Position numbers and translations under genes: made by a program | Part shown: positions 1-5,095 of the stretch, piece by piece | How the letters are laid out: each line of letters opens with the position of its first letter | How positions within the stretch are numbered: position 1 is the first letter of the stretch | DNA from: Candidatus Omnitrophota bacterium | GTDB lineage: Bacteria > Omnitrophota > Gorgyraeia > Gygaellales > Profunditerraquicolaceae | Length of the DNA: 5,253 nt | Direction: 5' to 3' | Assembly: GCA_016867095.1 (NCBI GenBank) | Contig: VGKK01000082.1 | Coordinates: 1-5,253 of the forward strand | Notes under the pieces: model-generated | Told to the model about the DNA's origin: nothing | The model's input: only the letters and a program-made list of their open reading frames with translations | The model's database searches: none

Positions 1-828
1 GCAGCAGTTCTTTTCCGGGCGCACTTCAATCTTAATCTCATCGCCGCTTTTGGCATTTGAGGCGGGCGGGCAAATCACGTAAAATGGGACGCTAAAATAA
101 TCCGCTAAAATCGCAAGTTGCAAAGTGCCGATTTTATTGGCGATATCTCCGTTTTGCGCCAGATTATCCGCGCCCACGATGACTTTGTTTATTTTTCCTT
201 CCTTCATCACCTGCGCCGCCATATTATCCGCGATCAGCGTTACGCTAAATCCGGCTCTTTTTAATTCCCACGCGGTCAGGCGCGCGCCTTGTAAATACGG
301 CCGGGTCTCCGTCACGAAAAAACTTATTTCCTTTGCCTGTTGGCGGCAGATTTCTCCGATTAACGGCATTAGCCCGCTGATATTGCAGTGTGTCAGGACC
401 ACATCCTTATCCTGGAGCAACTGGCCGCACTTCTCTGCCTGCGCCATGCGCTTAGTCTTTAAGCCTTGCAGAAAACTGGCTATGCCTTTATCCAAGGCTG
501 CTCCTTGCCTATACATCCCCAGCACAATGTCAGTTAAGAATTTAAAAGATAAAGTTGGCCGGGCAGTATTAAAGGCGTCGGCCGCGCGGCTTAAAATCTC
601 CCCCACATCCTTGCGGGATTTATTCTGCCGATAGAGCAAGATAAAAGAATACATTACCAAAAGCACCTGGCCCACGGCGCGGGCCTTCATCTCCTTAATC
701 ACCTCCACCGCCTGTTTATAGTTATTTATCTTTAAATATTTTACCTTCTGGGGCAGGAGGGCTTCATCAAGGACATAAATGCTTTTGCCCTTTAGCTCTA
801 CCGGCCAGAATAACGGGGAAAATTTCAT
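1..828 (-). CDS. MtnA-family aldose-1-phosphate isomerase (methylthioribose-1-phosphate isomerase-like), 3' end outside window
   Basis: This is an open frame of 276 codons running off the window. By family it isomerises an aldose 1-phosphate to its ketose phosphate; the classic substrate is 5-methylthioribose 1-phosphate, in cytosolic methionine salvage. Visible family landmarks are RPT (90-92), THCN with the presumed catalytic Cys148, TETRPYLQGARLTAWEL (173-189), ADNMAA (200-205), the catalytic-type Asp221 in VGAD, and NGDIANKIGT (226-235). The DNMAA and NGDIANK segments favour MtnA over the archaeal ribose-1,5-bisphosphate isomerase branch. The expected full length is about 340-350 residues, but this frame is already near the family C-terminus (SGDEIKIEVRPE), so the protein is probably shorter than usual. 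The usual N-terminal RGAP sugar-phosphate loop reads RAVG (50-53), which is odd and may change substrate. The start is chosen because ATG overlaps the upstream stop as ATGA and is preceded by GGAGGG (835-840). The family is clear; the exact substrate is inferred and uncertain. Confidence 0.86.
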   Translation of the reverse strand, partial: MKFSPLFWPVELKGKSIYVLDEALLPQKVKYLKINNYKQAVEVIKEMKARAVGQVLLVMYSFILLYRQNKSRKDVGEILSRAADAFNTARPTLSFKFLTDIVLGMYRQGAALDKGIASFLQGLKTKRMAQAEKCGQLLQDKDVVLTHCNISGLMPLIGEICRQQAKEISFFVTETRPYLQGARLTAWELKRAGFSVTLIADNMAAQVMKEGKINKVIVGADNLAQNGDIANKIGTLQLAILADYFSVPFYVICPPASNAKSGDEIKIEVRPEKNCC

Positions 829-1577
829 TCCTTACCCTCCATTTTCTTTACTGTTTCCAAGGCAATTTCAATTAGTTTGGTTTCCGCCATATAATACAAG
901 GGATTCATAAAACCCATTTCTCCGCTAATCACATTATCGCTTACCGCCAGGATTGAGCCGGCCCGCGCGTTATAAGTCTGGGCGATAGTCAAGAGCGTTG
1001 AAGAAACCATATCCACGGCCAGCGCCCCTTCCTTACGCTTTTGCTCCACGATTTGGCGGGTCTCGCGCAATAACGCGTCCGTAGTCCAGGCTGTGCCGCG
1101 GCGCGCGTTTACTCCAATGGCTTTGGCGGTTTCATAGAGGGTGTCGGAAATCTTCTTGTCCGCGACAGTCTGAAAAGACTTGTCCACATAATAAGGGGTC
1201 ACCCCGTCGCCGCGGATGACCCGGTCCACGATAAATAAATCCCCGATTTTCATATTTTCGTCCAGCGCCCCGCAGGTGCCGATGCGGATGATATTCTTAA
1301 TTCCCGCGTTGCAGATTACCTCTGTGGTAATAGAGGTATCCGTGGAAAACCTGCCGCCGTTAATGCCGGTAATTTTAATCCCCTGATAATTCCCGGTGTA
1401 CATCGTATATTCCATAAAGGAAAAATTCTTCACCGGATTTTCTAATTTTTTAATTAAGGCCTCTAACCGGTCGCGCGGCCCGGGGACAATCGCATATTTG
1501 CCCACATCCTGGGGCCTAAGCTGCACCATATCCGTCAAGTCCTTACCCGTTAAATGCACCTCTTTTTGCATCTGCAT
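825..1577 (-). CDS. Nucleoside phosphorylase, PNP/UDP phosphorylase family (DeoD/Udp type)
   Basis: This complete 250-residue protein has the usual length for trimeric or hexameric bacterial nucleoside phosphorylases, cytosolic enzymes that split a nucleoside with phosphate into a base and (deoxy)ribose 1-phosphate. Seen in the sequence are the N-terminal phosphate-loop motif VPGPRDR (31-37), with Arg37 in the conserved position but PGDPxR altered to PGPRDR; the glycine-rich GINGG (71-75); the core RIGTCGAL (98-105); and AVSDN (211-215), whose Asp214 resembles the purine-protonating Asp of DeoD. The ribose-binding VEMES-type segment reads VDMVSS (188-193), so the Glu that holds the sugar hydroxyls is Val191. 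This suggests a different sugar such as a 5-deoxy or modified ribose, or altered activity. The start at 1577 has a weak GAGAG upstream; a second ATG two codons later is possible. The gene is translationally coupled to the isomerase gene by ATGA and lies 50 bp after the HEPN gene. The family is confident; base and sugar specificity are not. Confidence 0.87.
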   Translation of the reverse strand: MQMQKEVHLTGKDLTDMVQLRPQDVGKYAIVPGPRDRLEALIKKLENPVKNFSFMEYTMYTGNYQGIKITGINGGRFSTDTSITTEVICNAGIKNIIRIGTCGALDENMKIGDLFIVDRVIRGDGVTPYYVDKSFQTVADKKISDTLYETAKAIGVNARRGTAWTTDALLRETRQIVEQKRKEGALAVDMVSSTLLTIAQTYNARAGSILAVSDNVISGEMGFMNPLYYMAETKLIEIALETVKKMEGKE

Positions 1578-1598
1578 TTTACTCTCTCTTTCTTAAAG

Positions 1599-1631
1599 GT
1601 AGCGGCCCCTGCCTGCCTCGCCACCCGCTAC
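1599..1631 (-). other. Hairpin across the HEPN stop codon
   Basis: A perfect 7-bp inverted repeat, GTAGCGG/CCGCTAC (1599-1605 with 1625-1631), encloses a 19-base loop rich in GGCAGG on the transcript strand. It spans the stop codon of the HEPN gene and sits 22 bp before the phosphorylase start. No U-run follows, so it is not a convincing intrinsic terminator. It could attenuate read-through or set the transcript boundary between the HEPN module and the phosphorylase/isomerase pair. The function is inference only. Confidence 0.4.
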
Positions 1632-2089
1632 AACTGCAATTCAAATTGTGGATTGTGCGATTTTACTTTCTTAAATATTCCGGCTATCAGCATGCCCGCT
1701 TCTTCCAATGCAGATTCGGCATCTTTAGACGAAAGCGGAACGCCCGCCTCATAAGTCAGATCGTTACGCTTGCGCCGCATAATATCAAATTTTCGCATGG
1801 TAATTTTGAATTCTTCGCCCAGGATCAAACCGCACACGTCAATGACGGTTTTATGCTGGCCGCCGTCATCGGGAACATACCCCTCCAATAAGATCAGACC
1901 GCGGCCGCATTTGAGCATGGAATTATAAGCCAATAAATATGCGCCTCTCTTTGAAACCTGCAGTGTCTTTTTTGCCTCGTCCAAGTCAATCAACGCCTCC
2001 TTGAAAAAAGCCTCTACCTGTACAAAACCAGCCGGCTGTTTTCTTATTTTGCCCTGTTGTATAAATTTTTTCAGGAGTGTTTCAAGCAT
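1628..2089 (-). CDS. HEPN-domain protein, partner of the upstream nucleotidyltransferase
   Basis: This is a 153-residue, mostly helical protein. HEPN proteins are commonly RNases or RNase-like effectors whose partner MNT nucleotidyltransferase neutralises them in toxin-antitoxin pairs. The HEPN pattern is visible as a helix with EALIDLDEAKKTL (31-43), the typical AYNSMLKCGRGLILLEGY (54-71), H79, and the terminal-helix motif RRKRNDLTY (105-113). The nuclease form of this motif is RX4-6H; here RX4 ends in Tyr113, not His, so RNase activity is doubtful or uses a variant site. The assignment rests on this pattern plus the neighbour. The ATG lies 8 bp inside the end of the MNT gene (the overlap includes the MNT stop), with AAAAGG (2098-2103) eight bases upstream, so the two proteins are probably made together. 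It could instead be a substrate-binding HEPN without toxicity. The role is inferred from the gene pair. Confidence 0.75.
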   Translation of the reverse strand: MLETLLKKFIQQGKIRKQPAGFVQVEAFFKEALIDLDEAKKTLQVSKRGAYLLAYNSMLKCGRGLILLEGYVPDDGGQHKTVIDVCGLILGEEFKITMRKFDIMRRKRNDLTYEAGVPLSSKDAESALEEAGMLIAGIFKKVKSHNPQFELQL

Positions 2090-2654
2090 CGGTTGAGCCT
2101 TTTAGAATGATTGGCTTAGTTTTTAACATCTCGTTTAGAAAACTGCCCTTTTGTTTGCTCTTTTTGGCGAATTCCTGCGCTGAATAAACCGTATAATTGA
2201 TCTCTCTCTGCAGTTTGTCTTCTAGGGCTGAAATTTTTTTCAAAAAATCGTCTTCGCTGAATTTACCGACTAACAGAACATCAATATCGCTGCCGGCGGT
2301 TTCTTTACCGTTGGCAAAAGAACCGTAAATAAACGCTTTTCTTATTCCCGGGATAGACTCAACTATTTTGCTAAGCGCACCCTCTGCCCCAATAGTCTTA
2401 AAAATGACCGATTTCAACTCGTTTAAAAGCGGATATTCTTTATTGAGCGAATAATATTTCTGCTTTCCGCTCATTACCGAGCTAAATATCCCCAGGGCCT
2501 CCAGATGCCTCAACTCTTTGGAGAGGTTGCCCGGGTCCTCAGCTAATATCACAGCGGCCTGGCGCAGATAAAGCCTGGCGTCGCTATTGGTACAAAAATA
2601 TCCCAACAGCGCCCTACGTAATCTTGATTTTCCTATTTCCGGAAACGCCGTCAT
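2082..2654 (-). CDS. Winged-helix plus MNT-type nucleotidyltransferase (candidate antitoxin/autorepressor)
   Basis: This 190-residue two-domain protein has an N-terminal winged helix at about residues 8-75: RQAAVILAEDPGNLSKELRHLEALGIF is the helix-turn-helix with its recognition helix, and SGKQKYYSLN is the wing. A minimal nucleotidyltransferase domain occupies about 95-190, with the nucleotide-binding GSFANGKETAGSDIDVLLVG (111-130), where Gly111-Ser112 and the two metal-binding acids Asp123 and Asp125 are intact. The third acid of the pol-beta triad is not evident: the strand reads EINYTVY (151-157), with Asn153 where Asp is often found. As I recall, this is common in HTH-fused members. Known MntA proteins modify their HEPN partner with AMP and thereby inactivate it. 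Here the fused DNA-binding domain also suggests self-repression at the repeat-rich promoter directly upstream. The start is well supported by GAGGTG (2662-2667), seven bases before ATG. Domain calls are confident; antitoxin function is inferred from the HEPN gene that follows. Confidence 0.86.
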   Translation of the reverse strand: MTAFPEIGKSRLRRALLGYFCTNSDARLYLRQAAVILAEDPGNLSKELRHLEALGIFSSVMSGKQKYYSLNKEYPLLNELKSVIFKTIGAEGALSKIVESIPGIRKAFIYGSFANGKETAGSDIDVLLVGKFSEDDFLKKISALEDKLQREINYTVYSAQEFAKKSKQKGSFLNEMLKTKPIILKGSTDA

Positions 2655-2698
2655 TGTTGTTCACCTCTACAACAATTGTAGTATATTTTTACAACAAT
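2653..2698 (-). promoter_or_regulatory. Candidate operator array (ACAACAAT repeats) for the winged-helix protein
   Basis: Three copies of one 8-mer crowd the promoter: ACAACAAT at 2669-2676 and 2691-2698 in the same orientation (22 bp apart, about two helical turns), and the inverted ATTGTTGT at 2653-2660, overlapping the start codon. A separate 15-bp dyad, CTACAA-3-TTGTAG (2667-2681), overlaps the -10 box. Repeats placed on the -35/-10 spacer, the -10 and the start site are where a repressor would act. The neighbouring gene begins with a winged helix, so autorepression is the simplest reading. Binding itself is inference. Confidence 0.6.
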
Positions 2699-2703
2699 GT
2701 CAA
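2675..2703 (-). promoter_or_regulatory. Sigma70-type promoter of the MNT/HEPN module
   Basis: On the minus strand, a perfect -35 TTGACA (2698-2703) is followed by exactly 17 bases and the -10 TACAAT (2675-2680, 5 of 6 consensus). Transcription would begin near 2668, giving a leader of only about 14 bases that carries the GAGGTG ribosome binding site. This is the best promoter in the window. It is immediately downstream of the 2715-2828 palindrome, so the module does not need transcription from the genes before it. Confidence 0.85.
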
Positions 2704-2714
2704 GTATTGATACG

Positions 2715-2828
2715 TGAATCTGTCGCGTTTCTCGCTAGTCGAGCTAATCCTTAGGGCGGCTTGTCTTGAGTTTCTCGGCCAATCCGCCCATTAAAAATTT
2801 ACACCCACTCGAAAATGCGTCAGATTCA
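2715..2828. repeat. 114-bp imperfect palindromic element
   Basis: The outer arms TGAATCTG (2715-2722) and CAGATTCA (2821-2828) pair perfectly. After one mismatch, another 7 bp pair (2724-2730 with 2813-2819, one G-T). An inner GGGCGG/CCGCCC pair (2754-2759 with 2784-2789) falls on exactly the same symmetry axis, which argues for one palindromic unit and not two chance hairpins. A local CTCG/CGAG hairpin (2731-2743) sits in the left arm. The right arm's outer bases include the stop codon of the membrane-protein gene, and the left end lies 11 bp from the MNT promoter. It resembles a small non-autonomous mobile repeat or a bidirectional insulator. No U-run supports simple termination. Confidence 0.6.
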
Positions 2829-3398
2829 TTTATTGATCTCTCTATACATTCTATTTAAAATATCGCCTATGACTGGATTTATTAGATTCAACTTATCATT
2901 CAACTGCTGTTCGGTAAGTCCTTCTCTAGAGATAAGATAATGCGCCTCCCAAAAGTAATGTAATATCTTCTTCCAGTCTTCATAAATCTTTTTATCATTA
3001 AATAAAATCGGGATCTGGGCTTCAATTGATTTTGCTTCAGCTACTGTCCTCTGTATATTTCTACGATACTCTATAGAGGGTTGCTTATTTAGAAAAGCAT
3101 ACCATTCATTCCATATCTCTTGATAGTAATTGGTATAAATAGGTAAAACCATTTTCATTGTTTCAAATCTCATCCTTAACTTTTCTTGACTCAATAGGTA
3201 GCTTTGCTGAATGGACCAAATAAATAAACCGCTTGCAATTATCAATATTAATGGATGCTTAACGAAATCTAAGAGAGCGTTACCCCATGCGATTATCTTT
3301 TCCGCCATTCGCCAATCGCTTAGCGCTCCTCCTTCTTTTTTCCCTCTAATTAAATATAATATATACGCTAAATTCTGAATTTGATTTCGGGAAGACAT
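2826..3398 (-). CDS. AT-rich single-pass membrane protein with DUF2934-like N-terminus, function unknown
   Basis: The predicted protein has 190 residues. I chose the ATG at 3398 over one at 3416 because AAAGGA (3407-3412) lies eight bases before it, whereas the upstream ATG has no ribosome binding site and nearly coincides with the predicted transcript start. In numbering from the chosen start, residues 5-36 (NQIQNLAYILYLIRGKK then EGGALSDWRMAEKII) resemble the short DUF2934 pattern of an Ala-Tyr helix, a Gly-rich turn and W-x-x-AE. A single hydrophobic span at about 47-66 (HPLILIIASGLFIW) is a probable membrane helix, followed by a long charged helical domain rich in Trp and Tyr, likely cytosolic. 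Three sample lines of 60 bases inside it are 33, 37 and 27 percent GC, against 53-57 percent in sampled flanking enzyme genes, which suggests horizontal acquisition. Palindromic elements flank it on both sides. No catalytic motif was recognised. Confidence 0.65.
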   Translation of the reverse strand: MSSRNQIQNLAYILYLIRGKKEGGALSDWRMAEKIIAWGNALLDFVKHPLILIIASGLFIWSIQQSYLLSQEKLRMRFETMKMVLPIYTNYYQEIWNEWYAFLNKQPSIEYRRNIQRTVAEAKSIEAQIPILFNDKKIYEDWKKILHYFWEAHYLISREGLTEQQLNDKLNLINPVIGDILNRMYREINK

Positions 3399-3428
3399 AC
3401 AAGCATTCCTTTCCATAATTTTTAACCA

Positions 3429-3457
3429 ATCATAAGCAAAACAAAACTGTTTCTAAA
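3429..3457 (-). promoter_or_regulatory. Possible promoter of the AT-rich membrane-protein gene
   Basis: On the minus strand, TTTAGA (3452-3457, 4 of 6 to the -35 consensus) is separated by 17 bases from TATGAT (3429-3434, 5 of 6 to the -10 consensus). Transcription would start near 3422, just before the AAAGGA ribosome binding site, consistent with the start codon at 3398. The -35 match is weak, and AT-rich DNA gives such matches by chance, so this is tentative. Confidence 0.45.
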
Positions 3458-3465
3458 TTACCTTC

Positions 3466-3722
3466 TTACTCCTTAACCATGCGCGGGCGGGTGACGAGGC
3501 ATGTTTTGAGCGGCACGTTAGGAAAGCCGAGCGGGCATGGTTCGCCCGCTAAAGCGAAGTCGGCGAGAGCGAGGCTTTCCGCTCGAGCGCAGCCCTTCGG
3601 CTTCGCTCAGGGCTGCGTCCTGAGCTTGTCGAAGGACGCAGATTTTCCACGCTGGGGAAAATCAAGCGGTGACGCGAGAAATATGCCTCGGCAGGACCCG
3701 CCCCCCTCGTAACCGAGAGTAA
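3466..3722. repeat. GC-rich multi-palindrome element (MITE-like or structured RNA), no gene
   Basis: This fills the one long gene-free stretch. Two sampled 60-base lines are 67 percent GC, beside an AT-rich gene. Terminal inverted repeats are TTACTC/GAGTAA (3466-3471 with 3717-3722) and, on the same axis, GGGCGGGT/ACCCGCCC-type arms (3483-3492 with 3696-3705, one mismatch). Slightly offset are CGAGGCATGTTT/AAATATGCCTCG (3495-3506 with 3679-3690, one mismatch). Inside are nested stems: GGAAAGCC/GGCTTTCC (3521-3528, 3573-3580) enclosing AGCGGGC/GCCCGCT (3530-3536, 3544-3550), then the inverted REP-like pair annotated separately, then GATTTTCC/GGAAAATC (3641-3648, 3656-3663). No clear target-site duplication flanks it. 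Open frames on either strand here look like by-products of the palindromes. Mobile repeat is my leading reading; a structured RNA or transcription insulator is possible. Confidence 0.65.
3588..3641. repeat. Inverted pair of REP-like units (CCTTCG...GCTCAGG)
   Basis: Unit A (3594-3611) reads CCTTCGGCTTCGCTCAGG on the plus strand. Unit B (3619-3635) reads CCTTCGACAAGCTCAGG on the minus strand. They are inverted copies of one pattern. Each forms its own 9-bp hairpin: CGCAGCCCT/AGGGCTGCG (3588-3596, 3609-3617) and CTGCGTCCT/AGGACGCAG (3613-3621, 3633-3641). These share bases 3613-3617, so both cannot form at once. The two units can also pair with each other. The CCTTCGACAAGCTCAGG word is, from memory, a widely dispersed repeat in many environmental bacterial genomes. 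Confidence 0.7.
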
Positions 3723-3727
3723 AAATC

Positions 3728-4639
3728 TCAAAGAGCTAACAAACGCTCCAAGTTTCCGCCCAGGATATCGGCCTTGTCGGATGCGCTGATATCCAAGTCC
3801 TTTACTACCTGCAGAGAGCCGGCAACATCCGGCTTTGCCGGCCAGTCAGAGCCCCAGAGAATATGCTGGGGCCCGAAAAAATCCAGCGCCAAAACCAGAT
3901 TATTTTTTACCTTATCTCCGCCCGTATCCACATAAATATTCTTTAAATATTCCGTGGGATTTTTGCCCAGGTCTTTAACAAAATTCATCCCGCGCAGCAT
4001 CTGGTAGGTCGCGTCAAAGCGCTGCTGCAAGAAAGGAATCGCCCCGCCTAAATTGGCAAAAATGAGTTTCAGGCGCGGGTATTCGGCGAATATTCCGGAC
4101 ATAAGGAGCTTGCCGATACAAATAGTAGTATCAAAGACATATTCAATCACCGGCGTCAATAAGGGGTCTTCTACCCGCTCAGAGCCGATAGGATGCACGA
4201 TTTGCGCGTGCACAAAAATCGGGATCTCCTTTTCTTGAGCGAGCTTATATATAGGTAAGAAAATCGCGTCATCCAGGTATATCCCGCTGTAGCTTGAGGC
4301 TAAGGAAAGCGCCGGAAAACCTAATTCTTCGGTGGCGCGCTTAAATTCGCTGAGCAGGTCAACCTTATTGTCCACGGGCAGCACTGCCGCGCCGATAAAT
4401 TTATCCCGGTGTTGCCGGCAAACCTTGGCCACATAGTCATTATAGATGCGCGCAACCAGGCTGATGCTGCCCAATTTTAAATGCGCGTCAGAAGTAGGAT
4501 ATGATAGGACCGCCTTGCCGATACCGGCCTTGGCCATCAAATTCAGTTGCGCCTCAATATCTCCCCAGCCCTTGTGGAAAAAATGGGCGTTTTCAATAAT
4601 CTGCCGGGGCAACCAGTGGGAATGGCTATCGATTATCAT
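3728..4639 (-). CDS. Amidohydrolase-superfamily TIM-barrel protein (Amidohydro_2, ACMSD-like)
   Basis: This complete 303-residue protein has the usual length for Amidohydro_2 (PF04909-type) metal-dependent hydrolases and decarboxylases, cytosolic enzymes acting on carboxylated or lactone substrates. Metal-ligand landmarks are the strand-1 HxH in DSHSHW (His6, His8), IFVHAQ (His144), and the C-terminal LWGSDWP (Asp265). LGGAIPFLQQRFD (197-209) is the usual strand-6 segment, but the preceding residue, normally the catalytic His of AHLGG, is Asn196 (codon AAT; one base from CAT). A zinc site is thus likely, but the general base is missing, suggesting a changed reaction or a non-catalytic role. 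The start matches the usual position of the first beta strand. No ribosome binding site is seen before it; the heptamer hairpin ends only a few bases upstream. The gene follows the unknown 130-residue protein by 54 bp. Family very likely, substrate unknown. Confidence 0.9.
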   Translation of the reverse strand: MIIDSHSHWLPRQIIENAHFFHKGWGDIEAQLNLMAKAGIGKAVLSYPTSDAHLKLGSISLVARIYNDYVAKVCRQHRDKFIGAAVLPVDNKVDLLSEFKRATEELGFPALSLASSYSGIYLDDAIFLPIYKLAQEKEIPIFVHAQIVHPIGSERVEDPLLTPVIEYVFDTTICIGKLLMSGIFAEYPRLKLIFANLGGAIPFLQQRFDATYQMLRGMNFVKDLGKNPTEYLKNIYVDTGGDKVKNNLVLALDFFGPQHILWGSDWPAKPDVAGSLQVVKDLDISASDKADILGGNLERLLAL

Positions 4640-4643
4640 ATTT

Positions 4644-4691
4644 TAGCGGATAGCGGATAGCGTTTAGGTTAAAACTAAACGCTATACGCTA
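4644..4691. repeat. Heptamer-repeat hairpin between genes
   Basis: Three tandem heptamers, TAGCGGA, TAGCGGA, TAGCGTT (4644-4664), face an inverted CTAAACGCTATACGCTA arm (4675-4691). The stem is 17 bp with a single mismatch (4651-4667 with 4675-4691) around a 7-base loop. It fills nearly all of the 54-bp spacer between the 130-residue protein gene and the amidohydrolase gene. No U-run follows on the transcript, so it is better read as a spacer repeat, possibly an RNA-stability or processing element, than as an intrinsic terminator. It would occupy the place where the amidohydrolase ribosome binding site should be. Confidence 0.7.
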
Positions 4692-4693
4692 GC

Positions 4694-5086
4694 CTAATGT
4701 TCGGTGCTCTTTAAAATTCGCTCGGTCATTTCGCTTTCATAGAGCGATTTTATCTCTGAAAGCGCTTTTTGCCCGAGCTCTTGTACGATTGCTTTTTCTA
4801 TCACCGCTAATTTTAAAACTAAAAAAGAATATTCAGGCCGCAATTTTCCGTTTTTATATTTTAGCTCCCGGCCCTGATTCTCTTTATTTACGATATAAGT
4901 TTCAAAATCCGCGATAAATTTCTCTAATTCCTTTTTATGGCCCGCCTTTTTTAATTCCTTAAGGATGAACCGGTCAATCTCTGCCTGGGTAAATTTGCGC
5001 TCAATTTTATCCAGCGCTTCTTTTGCCGTCTTGTAGAACCAAACCAGGTATCTTTTTTTTAGATTTTTTATATCCTGCTTTTCCAT
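4694..5086 (-). CDS. Small charged helical protein, function unknown
   Basis: I do not recognise this 130-residue family. The protein is rich in Lys and Glu, predicted mainly helical, and has no signal peptide, membrane span, cysteine pair or catalytic motif. Notable pieces are an aromatic/basic N-terminus, KRYLVWFYKTAKEALDKIE (11-29), then KFTQAEIDRFILKEL (31-45), a more variable middle, and RPEYSFLVLKLAVIEKAIVQ (83-102), which looks like an amphipathic helix suited to protein contact. The gene begins 9 bp after the dehydrogenase stop and has no clear ribosome binding site, so coupling to the upstream gene is likely. Composition and the tight junction support a real gene. It could be an adaptor or regulatory subunit, but nothing here shows which. 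Confidence 0.65.
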   Translation of the reverse strand: MEKQDIKNLKKRYLVWFYKTAKEALDKIERKFTQAEIDRFILKELKKAGHKKELEKFIADFETYIVNKENQGRELKYKNGKLRPEYSFLVLKLAVIEKAIVQELGQKALSEIKSLYESEMTERILKSTEH

Positions 5087-5095
5087 TACGCAATA

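Noticed and set aside
125..634. Plus-strand open frame of 169 codons
   Set aside because: It lies wholly antisense to the well-supported MtnA-family gene and its translation is Cys/Ser/Pro-rich, with no recognisable family.
1..828. Ribose-1,5-bisphosphate isomerase or eIF2B-subunit identity for the partial isomerase
   Set aside because: The QGARLTAWEL, DNMAA and NGDIANKIGT segments are of the MtnA type; the archaeal branch has different words at these places. The RAVG loop leaves some doubt about substrate, not about family.
3399..3416. Upstream ATG of the AT-rich membrane protein as its start
   Set aside because: It lacks a ribosome binding site and would sit only about six bases from the predicted transcript start; the ATG at 3398 has AAAGGA at the right distance.
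3479..3731. Small open frames on both strands (77 and 60 codons)
   Set aside because: Their translations are the known by-products of palindromic GC-rich repeats (FAQG...LSLSKD on one strand, STSSGRSPERSRR on the other) and they have no convincing start site.
4644..4691. Heptamer hairpin as an intrinsic terminator
   Set aside because: The stem is strong but no U-run follows it in the direction of transcription, and the next gene starts within a few bases.
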